A stretch of DNA of 64,000 nucleotides from Flavihumibacter solisilvae (GCF_000814475.1 NZ_JSVC01000015.1:124001-188000), one strand, 5' to 3'. Counted from the stretch's first letter, positions 17,564-29,000 are shown. Numbers and translations: made by a program. Notes: a model not told the origin generated them from the letters alone.

Positions 17564-19074
17564 CGTGAATTCTGTTGGGTTTTCTTCAACAGGGTTTCCA
17601 TTTCTTTTACTTTCTCCGGGTATTTGTCAGCCAGGTTATTCTTTTCCCCGATATCCTCTCTCAGGTTATACAATTGAGGAGTCGGTAAATTGCCAGTCTC
17701 GATATTCGTTAGATTAATTCCGGTGTTTGCAGGACCGCTATTTGGACTGATGTATTTCCAGTCGCCCCTGATAAAGCCAAGTGCCCCGCCCTGGGTTACC
17801 AGTTCGTTTCTTCCAGAGCCGGACCTGCCAAAGAATGCGTTAAGTTGATTTTGGCTATCCCCTGCGTCTCCCGGAGTAACCGGTTGGTTTAACAGTGCCG
17901 AAAATGACGCGATAAAATCTATCTGGCACACAAGAGCAGTTGAAGTTTTCGGTTGTACGGTACCCGGCCAGCTGATAATGAAGGGTACGCGCGTGCCAGC
18001 TTCGAAGGCGCTGTATTTACCGCCACGCAAGGGCCCGGCAGGAGTATGTCCATTCAGTTGCGTCACCGCGCCATCCTGGTAGCCATCGTCCAAAACAGGG
18101 CCATTGTCGCTGCTGAAAATAATGATGGTATTCTTTTCAATCCCAAGCGCCTGAACATGTTTCATGATCTCGCCCACAGACCAGTCCAGCTGCAGGATGG
18201 CATCACCTCTCAGTCCCAGCCCGCTTTTCCCTTTGAATATGGTGGATGGTACACGTGGTACGTGAGGCTCTGTAAGTGAATAATACAGGAAGAAGGCCCT
18301 GCCTTTGTTTTCGGTGATGAACTGTTTTGATTTTTCCAGGAAGGTCAGTGGCATTTCTTCATCGGTCCACCTTGCCAGCTTCCCACCTGTCATATAACCA
18401 ATACGCCCCACGCCGTTTACGATTGTATTGTTGTGTCCATGATCCGGTGACGCCTGCATCTTGAGTAAATCAGGATTCTCCTTGCCCGTAGGTTCGTCGC
18501 CAATTTTAGCTGCATAATCAACTGCTATCGGATCAGCGGGGTCGGCAGCAACCACCCTGTGGTTTTCAAGGAATACAGTTGGCACCCTGTCTGCTGTAGC
18601 GGGGAAAATAAATGAATAGTCAAACCCGGTTTCGTTTGGACCAGGTCTTATCTCGCCATTCCAGTTCTTTTCAGTCTTCTCACCAAGTCCGAGGTGCCAT
18701 TTGCCAACTATCCCGGTACTGTAACCGGCTTTCTTAAAAACTCCAGGCAATGTCGTTTTATCAGACGGGATGATCAGGGCCGCATCACCCGGCAGGATGC
18801 CGGTTCCCTGTTTACGCCATGGGTATTGCCCTGTCATTATCGCATAACGTGATGGCGTACACGTAGCTGAAGTGGAATGCGCATTGGTAAACCTTATACC
18901 CTGCCTCGCCAGTTGATCGAGGTTTGGTGTTTTTAGTTTTGTGGCACCATAACAACCCAGGTCACCATATCCCAGGTCATCCGCATAAATAAAAATTACA
19001 TTTGGTTTCGATTGAGCCTGGCAGTAAGTGATGGCAACTGTTAGTGCACAGATTGCCGTAAGGAGATACTTCAT
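17560..19074 (-). CDS. S1-family sulfatase (arylsulfatase A type)
   Basis: A 504-residue sulfatase with signal peptide ([20 protein letters not shown]). The metal site begins [14 protein letters not shown] (about residues 27-40). C72-T-P-S-R76 is the maturation motif whose Cys becomes formylglycine. IVGKWHLG (about 120-127) and ITGEDNGP-like [14 protein letters not shown] (about 316-329) complete the site. It removes sulfate esters from glycans in the periplasm and needs an anaerobic or FGE-type maturase, not present here. Its stop overlaps that of the convergent GH95 gene by 4 bp, supporting joint action on sulfated polysaccharide. Confidence 0.94.
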   Translation of the reverse strand: MKYLLTAICALTVAITYCQAQSKPNVIFIYADDLGYGDLGCYGATKLKTPNLDQLARQGIRFTNAHSTSATCTPSRYAIMTGQYPWRKQGTGILPGDAALIIPSDKTTLPGVFKKAGYSTGIVGKWHLGLGEKTEKNWNGEIRPGPNETGFDYSFIFPATADRVPTVFLENHRVVAADPADPIAVDYAAKIGDEPTGKENPDLLKMQASPDHGHNNTIVNGVGRIGYMTGGKLARWTDEEMPLTFLEKSKQFITENKGRAFFLYYSLTEPHVPRVPSTIFKGKSGLGLRGDAILQLDWSVGEIMKHVQALGIEKNTIIIFSSDNGPVLDDGYQDGAVTQLNGHTPAGPLRGGKYSAFEAGTRVPFIISWPGTVQPKTSTALVCQIDFIASFSALLNQPVTPGDAGDSQNQLNAFFGRSGSGRNELVTQGGALGFIRGDWKYISPNSGPANTGINLTNIETGNLPTPQLYNLREDIGEKNNLADKYPEKVKEMETLLKKTQQNSR

Positions 19075-19090
19075 TACACTAAAATACTCT

Positions 19091-21532
19091 TTACTTTTTT
19101 ATTGTTATCTCCTGTTGCGGAAGTGGAATTTCAATTCCTTCCCTGTCGAATGACTCGAGGATCCTGCTCATCATGTCACTGCGTTGGTGCCAGGAATCGC
19201 GGATGTCTGCCACCCAGAAATCAATTGCTATGTTAATTGAACCTGCGGCAAATTCCACAACCGTTATAGATGGAGCTGGATAATGCATCACATAGTCATT
19301 CCCCTTCAGTACGGTTTCAAGAATTGTATTTACTTTCTTTAGGTCCGTTCCATAGTTAACAGATATTGCAACGTTTATCCTTCGGCGGTTGTTTCCCATT
19401 GTCCAGTTGATGAGATGATTGGTCAGGAGGTCGCTGTTGGGAATGATGAAAGATGCACCCTCAGTAAGATTGATGATGCTGCTCCTGAAGCCAATGGATT
19501 TCATCGTGCCCATTTTCCCGTTAACTTCCACTATGTCGCCTACATTGACCGGTTTTTCGAACGCGATGATCAACCCGCTGACAAGATTGCTTACCAGGCC
19601 CTGCAACCCAAGTCCGATTCCTACACCGAGTGCCCCGAGGACTATCGCCAATTTATCCATGGGGATGCCGGCGGCGGCAAATGCGAGGAAAAGTCCAAGC
19701 GACAACACGAAAATCCGGATAAGCAGTAGCCAACTTCCTACGCCGGGCTGCCGGGCTGTCTTATCGCGGTCCCGCTGGTCACCTGGCTCGGCCGCGAAAA
19801 AAGAGATGACCTGTGAAATAAGGGTAGATACACCTATGATGACAACAAACAGCACAAGACTGTTGATGGTGAAATCATAATTACCGATCGTTCTTTCAGT
19901 GCCAAGGAATTCCATCAGCGGAGTTGTAGCCTGCTGGAATGCATAAAAGTTTTTGCCCACCAGCACAAACCAGCCTATCACCAGGAACACATATAAGTAT
20001 GTTGGAACTTTTTCTCCTACCCGTTCGAAGTTGATATAGAATAATTTTCTTTCGGGGTGCTTATAAATGGACGCAATCAGAACAAGTGCTTCATTTATAA
20101 GCCTGGCTGTCCAGATAAACAATATGGCGATTACCAATCCCGAGTATCCTGCCACCATTAATGTTTTTGCCAGGTTGTAACGGCCGGTTGCATTGAAGAT
20201 AACCGAAGCGGCTTCCAGCAACACTACGAAAACAATAAAATAACGGATGTTTTTTTCTCTCAGTTCCTGGTGCTTCGAAGACCGGAGAACAGATGTGCAA
20301 TAGACAGCACCGCCTGAAGCCAGTGCAAACATCCACCAACGCTCCATGCGGGATGCCTCCAGGACCATGTTTGTGAGTCCTGCCAATACAAAAAGCGCTA
20401 CCATAATGGTCCAGAACAGCATCCAGTATGGACTGATAAACCGATAGAATATGATACAAAGACTGACGGCGGAGATCAGCCATAAAATGAAACTGAAAAT
20501 AAATGGTGGCTGTAGAAACAGGAATTGGAAGATACTGATCACAACCAGCACTGCAGAAAGTGATGGATAGCGAAACACCAGTTGTCCTTTAAAACCGGGA
20601 TCCAGGCCTTTTTCATCTGCCCATTTCTTTTTGCAAGCCAGCAGGAAACGCCAGGCTGCAATAATGAGCACGACCAGTAAAATCAGCCTGCCACGGAAAT
20701 CGCGCAGGTAATATTTAAGTGCAAGTTTCTCTTTCGCGATCGACATGGGTATGATCTCGCTCAATGGCCGATGTGGCGAAGGCGGGTGCCAGAGATTGCT
20801 GAAATCCCGCCGGAAGATCCTCGAATCCTGTTGCCTGCGGAAACGCTCAACATCTTCAAGATTAGTACGGATGTCAACAATGGTCATGTCGTATGAGGTC
20901 TGCAGATGTTGAAGGGAAGCAATGGATTTACGTAACAGGGTGTCAACCGGGCCTAATTCCCTGGCAATAACTTTCAACCTGTTGAAATATTGAATCACCT
21001 GGGCCGAGTCTAAGGGGAATGTGTATAATGCCGAATCGGCAGAAAGAGAGTCGATGCGATCGATAAATTCCACCATGGTATGGATATGTCTTGACACGAC
21101 ATCCCTTTGTTGGGAGACTTTCAAAAGCAGTTCATTCAGGATAGCCCAGCTAACGGCCAGGTTTCTTGTCGTATGGCCGCTTCCGTTATTTGCTGTAATG
21201 CCATCCTGGACAATCGTCAACTGGTCATGGGTTTCTTTTAGTTCCCTTGCGTAACCGGAAGTATCCATTCCCTTGTGAAGGAAGATTCTCGCCCGACCGC
21301 TGGTCTGCCTGATTTCCTGCAACAGGATGTCCTGCCTGATCGCTATCCGTCCCCGACTGTATTTCTCGATACTGTTGATGGTTTCCTGCCGCCCTGCCTC
21401 GAGGATTTTTTCCATTATAACACTTCGCTTTATCGGGGTGTCCCGCGTTATCACAGGTTGTTGGGCAAATGACAGGGCATAAGCTGACAGTGACAGCAAC
21501 AATCCTGTAAGTATCCGGCAGACGGCTGGCAT
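19091..21532 (-). CDS. MscS-family mechanosensitive ion channel, large form
   Basis: An 813-residue membrane protein: signal peptide, a periplasmic coiled region of about 270 residues (many Arg/Glu/Gln heptads), then about 11 TM segments and an MscS core at the C-terminus. The core pore helix is LGALGVGIGLGLQGLVSNLVSGLIIAFEKPVNVGDIVEV (about residues 624-662), followed by the beta domain GTMKSIGFRSSIINLTEG. This size and layout match the MscK/MscM-like branch, which releases solutes on hypo-osmotic shock. It precedes the sulfatase gene by 16 bp and follows the CsgG-like gene on the same strand by 12 bp. Confidence 0.93.
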   Translation of the reverse strand: MPAVCRILTGLLLSLSAYALSFAQQPVITRDTPIKRSVIMEKILEAGRQETINSIEKYSRGRIAIRQDILLQEIRQTSGRARIFLHKGMDTSGYARELKETHDQLTIVQDGITANNGSGHTTRNLAVSWAILNELLLKVSQQRDVVSRHIHTMVEFIDRIDSLSADSALYTFPLDSAQVIQYFNRLKVIARELGPVDTLLRKSIASLQHLQTSYDMTIVDIRTNLEDVERFRRQQDSRIFRRDFSNLWHPPSPHRPLSEIIPMSIAKEKLALKYYLRDFRGRLILLVVLIIAAWRFLLACKKKWADEKGLDPGFKGQLVFRYPSLSAVLVVISIFQFLFLQPPFIFSFILWLISAVSLCIIFYRFISPYWMLFWTIMVALFVLAGLTNMVLEASRMERWWMFALASGGAVYCTSVLRSSKHQELREKNIRYFIVFVVLLEAASVIFNATGRYNLAKTLMVAGYSGLVIAILFIWTARLINEALVLIASIYKHPERKLFYINFERVGEKVPTYLYVFLVIGWFVLVGKNFYAFQQATTPLMEFLGTERTIGNYDFTINSLVLFVVIIGVSTLISQVISFFAAEPGDQRDRDKTARQPGVGSWLLLIRIFVLSLGLFLAFAAAGIPMDKLAIVLGALGVGIGLGLQGLVSNLVSGLIIAFEKPVNVGDIVEVNGKMGTMKSIGFRSSIINLTEGASFIIPNSDLLTNHLINWTMGNNRRRINVAISVNYGTDLKKVNTILETVLKGNDYVMHYPAPSITVVEFAAGSINIAIDFWVADIRDSWHQRSDMMSRILESFDREGIEIPLPQQEITIKK

Positions 21533-21544
21533 CAGTAAGACGAA

Positions 21545-22387
21545 TTATTTTGTATATAGCGGTGATCGCTTCAATAAATATTCAAGAGTGCTCTTGTAAG
21601 CATCCTGTGTATTCCAGAAAGAAGTGCGGTTCTGGTTGTACAGGCTGGATCCTTTATCGTTATAGATCGACAGACTGAGGTTTGTCTGGTAGTTCTGGGT
21701 AGTAGTTCCATAGGTGGAACTGCTGGTCTCTTTTTTCTTGTCGTTATTCTTACTGTTGTCTTTGGTGGTCGAAGAACCTGAGGTTGATTGATAATTAGTC
21801 TGGGTGGTCTTGTTCATGGCTACTGTTCCCCTGACTACATATTCAACGCCAAGCAGGCTGCAGAGGTCATCCATCGAATAGCCCTTGATATTTTCTTTTG
21901 TAATGCCTGCTTTGACCAAGACTGTATTTGTTGTGCCCGGATCAACAATTTTGTAGTTGCCGGAATGTTTGCTCATAAAGGAATAGCACTCGTCCTGTAC
22001 CTGCTCGCTGATTGCATCGTCGGTTGCCTGTCCATCGCTGACGAAAGTGAATGGAAGTATCGCCACTTTGTTGCGGCGTTCCTCAGGTGATGCTGTCGCT
22101 TTTTGCAAGGGAACTGCAGGTTGTGTTTTGTCTGACGGCAATGCGGGCTTATTGAACACCTGGACCCTTCCGCTTGCAAATGTGATCTTCATAATGTCTT
22201 CATTCCTGATCGTGTAACTAAGTGTCTCCCCAACATAGGCGAACTCTACTGAATTGTCATTAACCTTGAGCACTTTTCCGACAAGTTCATCACCATTGAT
22301 TTTCAGGATTACATCATTCTTTTGCTGTTGGGTGAAACCGGCAAGAGTAGCCAGGGACAATACGAGGAATAAAAATATTTGTCTCAT
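21545..22387 (-). CDS. Exported protein with CsgG/TolB-like N-terminal fold, function unknown
   Basis: A 280-residue protein with a signal peptide (ends near AGFTQQ). Residues about 25-85 form a small beta-domain (VILKINGDELVGKVLKVNDNSVEF). Then KVAILPFTFVSDGQ (about 108-121) opens a domain like those of CsgG or TolB N-terminal families, with LCSLLGVEYVVRGTVAMN (about 183-200). A low-complexity Ser/Thr/Lys/Asn stretch follows at about 205-228, then a final beta segment. Such proteins sit at the outer membrane or periplasm and often take part in assembly or secretion. The job is unknown. Confidence 0.65.
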   Translation of the reverse strand: MRQIFLFLVLSLATLAGFTQQQKNDVILKINGDELVGKVLKVNDNSVEFAYVGETLSYTIRNEDIMKITFASGRVQVFNKPALPSDKTQPAVPLQKATASPEERRNKVAILPFTFVSDGQATDDAISEQVQDECYSFMSKHSGNYKIVDPGTTNTVLVKAGITKENIKGYSMDDLCSLLGVEYVVRGTVAMNKTTQTNYQSTSGSSTTKDNSKNNDKKKETSSSTYGTTTQNYQTNLSLSIYNDKGSSLYNQNRTSFWNTQDAYKSTLEYLLKRSPLYTK

Positions 22388-22486
22388 ATGTACAAGTTTT
22401 AATGCGGGTATTACAATTTACTTACTAATTATAAATAATATATATATAAAGAAGGATATACTGTAAAATCTTCTTTCTTAGGGGCG

Positions 22487-22548
22487 AAAAAGAGAATAGG
22501 TCAGTAAGTAAACAAGGTTGATATTCCTCATTCACTTATTGACCTATT
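22487..22548 (-). terminator. Hairpin with U-run behind the haloperoxidase-like gene
   Basis: Arms 22495-22509 and 22534-22548 pair in 14 of 15 positions around a 24-base loop. On the minus strand the stem is followed by CTCTTTTT. It lies about 50 bp after the stop of the haloperoxidase-like gene, in the right place for an intrinsic terminator. The AATAGGTCA/CACCTATTGAC repeats around it could also be an interspersed repeat. Confidence 0.5.
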
Positions 22549-22594
22549 CACCTATTGACTGCAATGCAAAAATCGCAGGCGGACTTATTTGTCT

Positions 22595-23953
22595 TTAATG
22601 TTTTCCACTATGTGTCAGTTTGATATCTGCGATCCGGTTACCCAGGTCTGTCCCAATATCAATTGTAGCATATTGAGTGAACCTGTAGTGTATGCCAGCA
22701 TAAACACGCGATATTGCGGCTTCTTCGACCATCTTGTCGATGGATGCATAATTCCGCGGTGCCGAGCCATTCCATACATAGGTTCGATCAGAGATAGGGA
22801 TATTGCCATATTCCCTTTTCAGGATCTGCATAACTGGCGTGTAAACGCCTGCGAGTCCTGAAGGATAATCGGGATACGGTGGCGTAGGTAAATGAGATGT
22901 CCATGCGGGGTCGATAAGGTTGTTAATGTACGTAATCGGGCGCAGGAGGTTTTCAGTAAATTTTATCCTCCAGATGAGATGGAAGGCATCCTTGAAAGCG
23001 ATCCCGGTTTTAGCATAGATCTGTGCAGCCTGGTTGAGATTTGCTTTATGATCCTCGAGTACCAGGGTAATTTCGGAAATAATATGGCCAGGTCCCGGAT
23101 ATCCGACTCCCGGCCCACCAACATCAGCCCAGAAGTTGGCAATTCCCCTTTGTTCGTCGGTCAATGCCAGGCCTACATCATATACGTCTTTGGCGGCTTT
23201 GTAAAATTTAGAGTGCTTTTCCTCAGAATAGGGGAAAGGTATGGCGGGATAAGTAGCGGTGAGAGTTGACTGGAGGAACGGCCTGGAATCTGCCAGGAAC
23301 GGACCAACAGGATTTGCATACGCGGGAGGTGTAGGTTCCCATGAACCGGGAAAAACAGGTATTACGTATCCTTCAGCTGAAAGGGTGAAATTATCTGTTG
23401 TAGACCAGTCGAAAATCCGTGAGGCAACAGCACGGCCGAATGCCTGTGAATTGCTGATTATCTGGTCAGAGAGACTGAGTTTGAAGCGTTCGTTGTACGC
23501 ATTTTCAAGAGAATCTATACTGGCTTTGTTGGCATCGGTAAGCGCTGGCAGGAACTGGCGGAACAAACTCGCCATTGCTGCATTGGCGCTGGCACTCCAT
23601 GAATAAACCTGGTACCATTCCGGTTCAGGCATTGCAGGCATCTCGAGAAGCCGGGTTGACAGGCTTACTGATCCCTTTATTCCCGGCCTTACGGCCTCAT
23701 ATAGTCCGACTCCGATGTATCCATAACTCCTGCTGTTTAGTGGCGGGGGCGGAGGAGTAGTATTGTATAGTTGCATCTGCATTCCCAGCCTGTACCAGTC
23801 ATAAAGTACGGTTGCACTTTCTTCCGAAGCATCTTTCGGTGGCCAGCCTTTTGGCGGCCAGTCATCTTTCTTACAACCCTGTAACCAACTTATTACCACA
23901 AGTAGCGCAACCAGTTTCAAGCAATGGCTTCGCTTTAGTAAACAACATTGCAT
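22595..23953 (-). CDS. Vanadium-dependent haloperoxidase-like lipoprotein (PAP2 fold), atypical active site
   Basis: A 452-residue lipoprotein: hydrophobic start and lipobox LQGC (Cys about residue 27). The fold is recognised by EEKHSKFYKAAKDVYDVGLALTDEQRGIANFWAD (about 240-273), PPYPDYPSGLAGVYTP (about 366-381) and SRVYAGIHYRFTQYATIDIGTDLG (about 413-436). In this family the second block normally reads PSGHA, where the His is the acid/base of the oxidant chemistry; here it is Leu (CTC). The later His that holds vanadate (GIHYRF) is kept. It could be a phosphatase-like or inactive relative. The 417-bp gap upstream is shared with the ECF sigma gene. Confidence 0.8.
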   Translation of the reverse strand: MQCCLLKRSHCLKLVALLVVISWLQGCKKDDWPPKGWPPKDASEESATVLYDWYRLGMQMQLYNTTPPPPPLNSRSYGYIGVGLYEAVRPGIKGSVSLSTRLLEMPAMPEPEWYQVYSWSASANAAMASLFRQFLPALTDANKASIDSLENAYNERFKLSLSDQIISNSQAFGRAVASRIFDWSTTDNFTLSAEGYVIPVFPGSWEPTPPAYANPVGPFLADSRPFLQSTLTATYPAIPFPYSEEKHSKFYKAAKDVYDVGLALTDEQRGIANFWADVGGPGVGYPGPGHIISEITLVLEDHKANLNQAAQIYAKTGIAFKDAFHLIWRIKFTENLLRPITYINNLIDPAWTSHLPTPPYPDYPSGLAGVYTPVMQILKREYGNIPISDRTYVWNGSAPRNYASIDKMVEEAAISRVYAGIHYRFTQYATIDIGTDLGNRIADIKLTHSGKH

Positions 23954-24370
23954 AACAAAGGATTTAAATGGTTAAGAAATATGAATGACGATGAAGCAAC
24001 CTGAACTCAAAGAGCAGATATTTCGCATACGGACATGCGAGTGCGGAATCAAAAATTTAAATAAGGAGCGGTGCGTGAAATCGGTTATCCGCGGAGATCC
24101 ATAGTGGGAGAGATCGGGATGAGAACAAGGCAGTGGGCGGCTGTTCTGTTCCACCAGTAAAAGTAGACTATTAGTTTGGAATTCACAGAAATTTCATCCC
24201 ATACAGTTTACAATCACTTAATAACGGGGAAGCGGGAAATTTTGCATTTTGCCGGCTCATTCTTCGTTTGTGCATGATGTTGAAACAACAAGATGGATGA
24301 AATTTTACGCAAACGATTGAGTGAGAAAAATCACCGGGATATTTACAAAATTTACAACAACTGACTGCTT
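23954..24370. other. 417-bp divergent intergenic region
   Basis: Separates the haloperoxidase-like lipoprotein gene (minus) from the ECF sigma gene (plus). It holds a GTAGACTATTAGTTTG string at 24162-24177, which resembles the TAGACT half-sites seen near other TonB-receptor genes; no full inverted repeat is present. No gene or convincing promoter was found. Confidence 0.5.
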
Positions 24371-24889
24371 GTGGATATACTCCTTCACATAAAGGAATCG
24401 AATGAGCATGCCTTTGAACAGGCATTCCGGCAATGGCATGAGAAAGTGTACGCATATCATTTTGCCAAAACCAGGGATGAGTCTTTTGCCGAGGAATGTA
24501 CGCAGCTCACATTCATCAAGCTCTGGGAATCCAGGCACTTGTTGAATGCGGATCTTCCGCTTGAAGTACAGCTATTCCGGATTGCAAAGACTACTCTCAT
24601 CGACCAGCTTCGGGCACGGCTTCGCGACAACAGGAGGTTGCAGGTGATCCGTAATCTATCCGGTCAGTCGCAGGAGCAACCACAATATGAACCTGATTGC
24701 TCCAGGCGTATTGCATTCGCGTTAGACAGCCTTCCACCCACAAGGAAAAAAGTTTTTATGCTGAACCGGGTTCATGGACTTACCTACAAACAGATCGGCG
24801 AAGAACTTTCCATTTCCGATCGTACGGTTGAAAAACATATTTCGCTGGCGCTGAAACAACTTAAAAAGATCCTGAATCTCGTTTTCTGA
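24371..24889 (+). CDS. ECF sigma-70 factor (FecI-like)
   Basis: A 172-residue sigma factor starting at GTG. Region 2 is seen in FRQWHEKVYAYHFAKTRDESFAEECTQLTFIKLWE (about residues 19-53). Region 4, with its helix-turn-helix, is in LDSLPPTRKKVFMLNRVHGLTYKQIGEELSISDRTVEKHISLALKQL (about 117-163). It is the first gene of a cluster with FecR anti-sigma, SusC, SusD and a double phosphatase, so it should direct RNA polymerase to this locus when the receptor is occupied. The FecR gene starts 68 bp later. Confidence 0.92.
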   Translation: MDILLHIKESNEHAFEQAFRQWHEKVYAYHFAKTRDESFAEECTQLTFIKLWESRHLLNADLPLEVQLFRIAKTTLIDQLRARLRDNRRLQVIRNLSGQSQEQPQYEPDCSRRIAFALDSLPPTRKKVFMLNRVHGLTYKQIGEELSISDRTVEKHISLALKQLKKILNLVF

Positions 24890-24957
24890 AAAAATATTTC
24901 CGGATGCATTACGGGTTCTTCCTTCCTGCATCGTATTCTTCTTAAAGCCATTGCTTC

Positions 24958-26013
24958 TTGAATCCTGACAAAAACATATTGCAACGATTTCTTGCCGGTG
25001 AATGTACCGAAGAGGAGATGTCTCAGGTCAGGGAACTCTTGCAAAACCCTGTTCTTGCAGAGCAGCATTTTCCTGAAGAGGAATGGGCATCCGTTCATTC
25101 GTCGGTACTTGCCAATGAAGAAACGGAGCGTCGCTGGCTTAATGTGAAGAAACACACTGTTGAAAAGTATAATAAAAAAGTTGCGGCTTTCCGGTTGATG
25201 ATCCGCGTTGCTGCCATAGTGATTTTATTGGCAGGAATAGGTGCTTTGTGGATCGTTGTGCATGACAGGCCTGTTGGATCAACGCCGGTAGTTGCTGACA
25301 GCCGGGTTGTGAGCACAAATAGTGTAGCGCCTGTAATCTTTTACAATAATCTGGAACGTGCGATCTCGGGAGTTCTGCCCGATGGCTCTGAAATATCGTT
25401 GGAACCGCATTCGGTTATCCGGTATGAGGCAGACTATAATGAGTCAAAGCGGGAGGTTGTGCTGGAAGGAAAGGCATATTTCAAGGTGAAGAAAGACAGG
25501 GACCGGCCATTTACAGTGTATGCAAATGGTTTTTCCACTACCGCATTAGGAACCTCATTTACCGTTAGCGCTTACCCGGATCGACCGAATACCAAAGTTG
25601 CCCTTCATACCGGAAAGGTCGTGATCAGATCCGTGCATGGCGGGAAGATAAAAATGAAGGATGTTTACCTCGAGCCCGGTGAGCAATGGAAGCTGAATAC
25701 ACAGAGTCGCATTTATTCAATCAGTCGGCGTGAATTGCCGGACGCCCGGAAGAAGATGCAGCAGTCAAATGTTAGCATTACAGGAAAAACCATAGACTTT
25801 GACAGGGTTCCGCTGAACGATGTATTTCAATTAATGCAACAATATTTCGACGTAATCATTTCCTATGAACCCCTGACCCCAGACCGGTCTCATTTTTCAG
25901 GAACGATTAAACTCAACGATCCAATCGAAAAGATCATGACGCGGATTGCGTCTATGCACAACCTGCAGCTGAAACAGGCAGGGTGGAACTTTTCGGTCAA
26001 AGCAAAAAAATAA
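24958..26013 (+). CDS. FecR-family anti-sigma factor
   Basis: A 351-residue inner-membrane regulator, starting at TTG (product begins MNPDKNILQRFLAGECTEEEM). It has an N-terminal cytoplasmic domain of about 78 residues that should bind the sigma factor, one TM at about residues 79-102 (LMIRVAAIVILLAGIGALWIVV), the FecR domain (LPDGSEISLEPHSVIRYEADY... about 138-250) and a C-terminal STN-like DUF4974 domain (FDRVPLNDVFQLMQQYFDVIISYE, about 281-304). It senses the occupied outer-membrane transporter and frees the sigma factor. It lies between the sigma and SusC genes. Confidence 0.92.
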   Translation: MNPDKNILQRFLAGECTEEEMSQVRELLQNPVLAEQHFPEEEWASVHSSVLANEETERRWLNVKKHTVEKYNKKVAAFRLMIRVAAIVILLAGIGALWIVVHDRPVGSTPVVADSRVVSTNSVAPVIFYNNLERAISGVLPDGSEISLEPHSVIRYEADYNESKREVVLEGKAYFKVKKDRDRPFTVYANGFSTTALGTSFTVSAYPDRPNTKVALHTGKVVIRSVHGGKIKMKDVYLEPGEQWKLNTQSRIYSISRRELPDARKKMQQSNVSITGKTIDFDRVPLNDVFQLMQQYFDVIISYEPLTPDRSHFSGTIKLNDPIEKIMTRIASMHNLQLKQAGWNFSVKAKK

Positions 26014-26094
26014 CATGACATAGTCTCCATATGATTCCTGCATGCCGTGATCACGGCTGCGTGGAGGCACTTATATACTCAATAACCAACCATT

Positions 26095-29000
26095 ATGAAC
26101 CGAATGAAAGCAATTCTGGCAGTTTTGCTCGGGTGTGCTATGCCTTTGCTGATGCATGCCCAACAGCCTGCAACAGCTTCACTGAAAGGTATAGTAGAAA
26201 ATGAAAAAGGCGAACCACTCGAAGGTGTTTCAGTCGAAATCGCAAACGATTCCGCAAAGATCAAAAACAGCGCCATTACCGACAACAAGGGGACTTATTC
26301 ATTTGCCAGCCTGGCCGCCGGTGTCAGGTACACCATTAAATTCTCGTACGTGGGATACGAGATTGCAACACGTAAAAACTACCTGTTAAAGGCAGGGGAG
26401 AAGGGGTCATTGCTGATAAACATGAAGCTGATGCAAAACGACCTTTCCGACGTAGTGGTTGTAGGTTATGGAACTTCGAAAAAAATTAATGTAACCGGAG
26501 CTGTCGATCAGCTTTCCGGCAGGCAGCTTGCAGAACGACCCATTGCGAATGTGTTCCAGGGATTGCAGGGGGTGAGCCCGGGATTGAACATTACATATGC
26601 CGGTGGTGCACCAGGACAAACACCAAATATTAATGTGCGTGGTTATACTTCTATCAATGGTGGTTCTCCATTGATCATTATCGATGGTATTGCTTCTGCT
26701 ACTGATGACCTGCTGCGGATAAATCCCTCAGACATCGCATCCATAACGGTCCTGCGTGACGCCGCTTCTGCTGCAGTTTATGGTGCAAGGGCGGCTTATG
26801 GCGTTTTACTGGTTACAACAAAAGAAGGTGCTTCAGGCGGCAGGCAGGTTATTTCATACAATAACTATTTCGCCAGTTCCCGGCCCACAATTTTGCCTGA
26901 GGCTGTGACAGATCCCTACATTTATTCCAGGGTTCTTGAGACATCGACCGATAACACGCCGTGGGATTACGTCAACTACTCAGACGAACATTATCAATGG
27001 GCTAAAGAAAGGTCCGCTAATCCATCTATTGAGGATGTACGTATCGATCCTTCGAACTCCGCCCTTTGGGCATATATGGGCAGTAATAACTGGAATGACT
27101 ATTTTTTCAGCAAGTCCAATTTTTCACAATATCATACCCTCTCTTTCAGCGGATCTTCAGGCAATAAGAAAATGCCTATAGGTTACCTGCTTTCCGCCGA
27201 CTATACCAATGAGAATGGTCTTAATAAATTGTCTCGCGATGACTGGAACCGGTACGGACTTCGGGCACGTGTCAATTTTACGCCACTCGAGTGGTTGAAA
27301 GTCGATAACAACCTGTTGGTATACCAGCTTGAAAGGGATGCACCTACTTACGCTATTACCGACCTCTATTACCTTCAACCGACTAACGTTGCAAAGAATC
27401 CTGACGGGAGCTGGGGTAACAATGCCGCTGGCAGGCTTGCTTCCCAATTAACCAGCGGTGGACGAAATACACAGGACCGTTTCGGTTTCCAGAATATTTT
27501 CCGCGGAACTGCGACCTTCTTAGATGGTGACCTGAGTATCGCCGGCGATGCGAGCTTCAAACGCGAATTATGGAAGTATCATACAGAAAACCTTCCTTAC
27601 ACTGTTGGTTATGGCCCGAACGACATCCGGATTGAGAACCCGATCGGCTCCATTACAGAAACACATGGAACCATCAAGCAGGACGTGTTTGATCTTTACG
27701 CCAATTATGGGAAAACATTTGGGATGCATGGATTTAAAGTGATGGCCGGCTTTAACCAGGAAAGCTATGAGTGGTCGCCACTATCAGCTTCACGTTCGCA
27801 GGTCATCTCTTCATCTGTTCCATATATAGGGCTCACCACAGGTGACGCGACTGTAAATACAACCTCGCAGGGTGGCTACTATAGTTATGCGATCCGGAGC
27901 TTGTTTGGCAGGGTCAACTACAGTTATCGCGATCGTTATATCCTGGAAGCCAATGGCCGTTACGACGGGTCCTCCCGTTTTCCATCCAGTAACCGCTGGG
28001 GATTTTTTCCCTCCGTTTCTGCAGCCTGGATCGTAACAAAGGAGTCCTTCATGGAGAACCTGTTCCCGGCAATTTCCACGTTTAAACTACGGGCCAGTTA
28101 TGGAAGCCTCGGTAACCAGAGCGTAAGCTATTACGGCTACCAGCAAACGCTGCCGACTTCACTTTCATCATACCTGATCAATGGCAACCGTCAGACTGTG
28201 CTTGGAGTTGCGCCCTCACTTCGTGTTGATCCGGAAGCCTACACCTGGGAGAAAGTCTCAACAGCCAACGTAGGAACTGATCTTGCATTTTTTAATGATC
28301 GTCTCTTTACCAGCTTTGATTACTATGTCCGTAACACCACCGGCATGCTGGCGCCCAGCCAGGAACTGCCAGCAGTTCTTGGAACATCGGCACCCCAGCA
28401 GAATGCAGCTGATCTCAGTACGAAAGGGTGGGAATTTTCCATCAGTTACCGGAACAGTTTCTTTGGCGGCAGAAACCCGTTGTCTTTCAGCGCCAAGTTT
28501 ATCTTATCTGATTCACGCAGTGAAATAACCAGCTATAACAACGCTTTACAGACATTCTCCGGTGCTTTCAGGCCGGGACAACAGATTGGCGAGATCTGGG
28601 GACTTACCAACAACGGTTATTTCAACAGCGAGGAAGAAATTGCAAAGCTGGATCAGTCAGCAATAGTGCCATGGGGAGCATTGGAAGTAGTGCCGGGATG
28701 GCCGCGTTACCTCGACCTCGACAAAAATGGTAAAATTGAAGAAGGTCCCTCTGCCCTCGATTCTAAAGACCTCAAGGTGATCGGGAACAGCAGTCCCCGG
28801 TACCGCTACGGGTTCAACCTCGACCTCGCATGGAAAGGCATTGATCTTTCGCTGTTCCTGCAGGGAGTCGCGAAGATGGACTACTATCCGCGCCATTACC
28901 TGTTCTGGGGACCATACCAGCAGCCATATGCGAACATCTATCCCTGGAACCTCGATTTCTATCGCGGAAGTTCAGAGACAGGAGCCGACCGTGACAGGCA

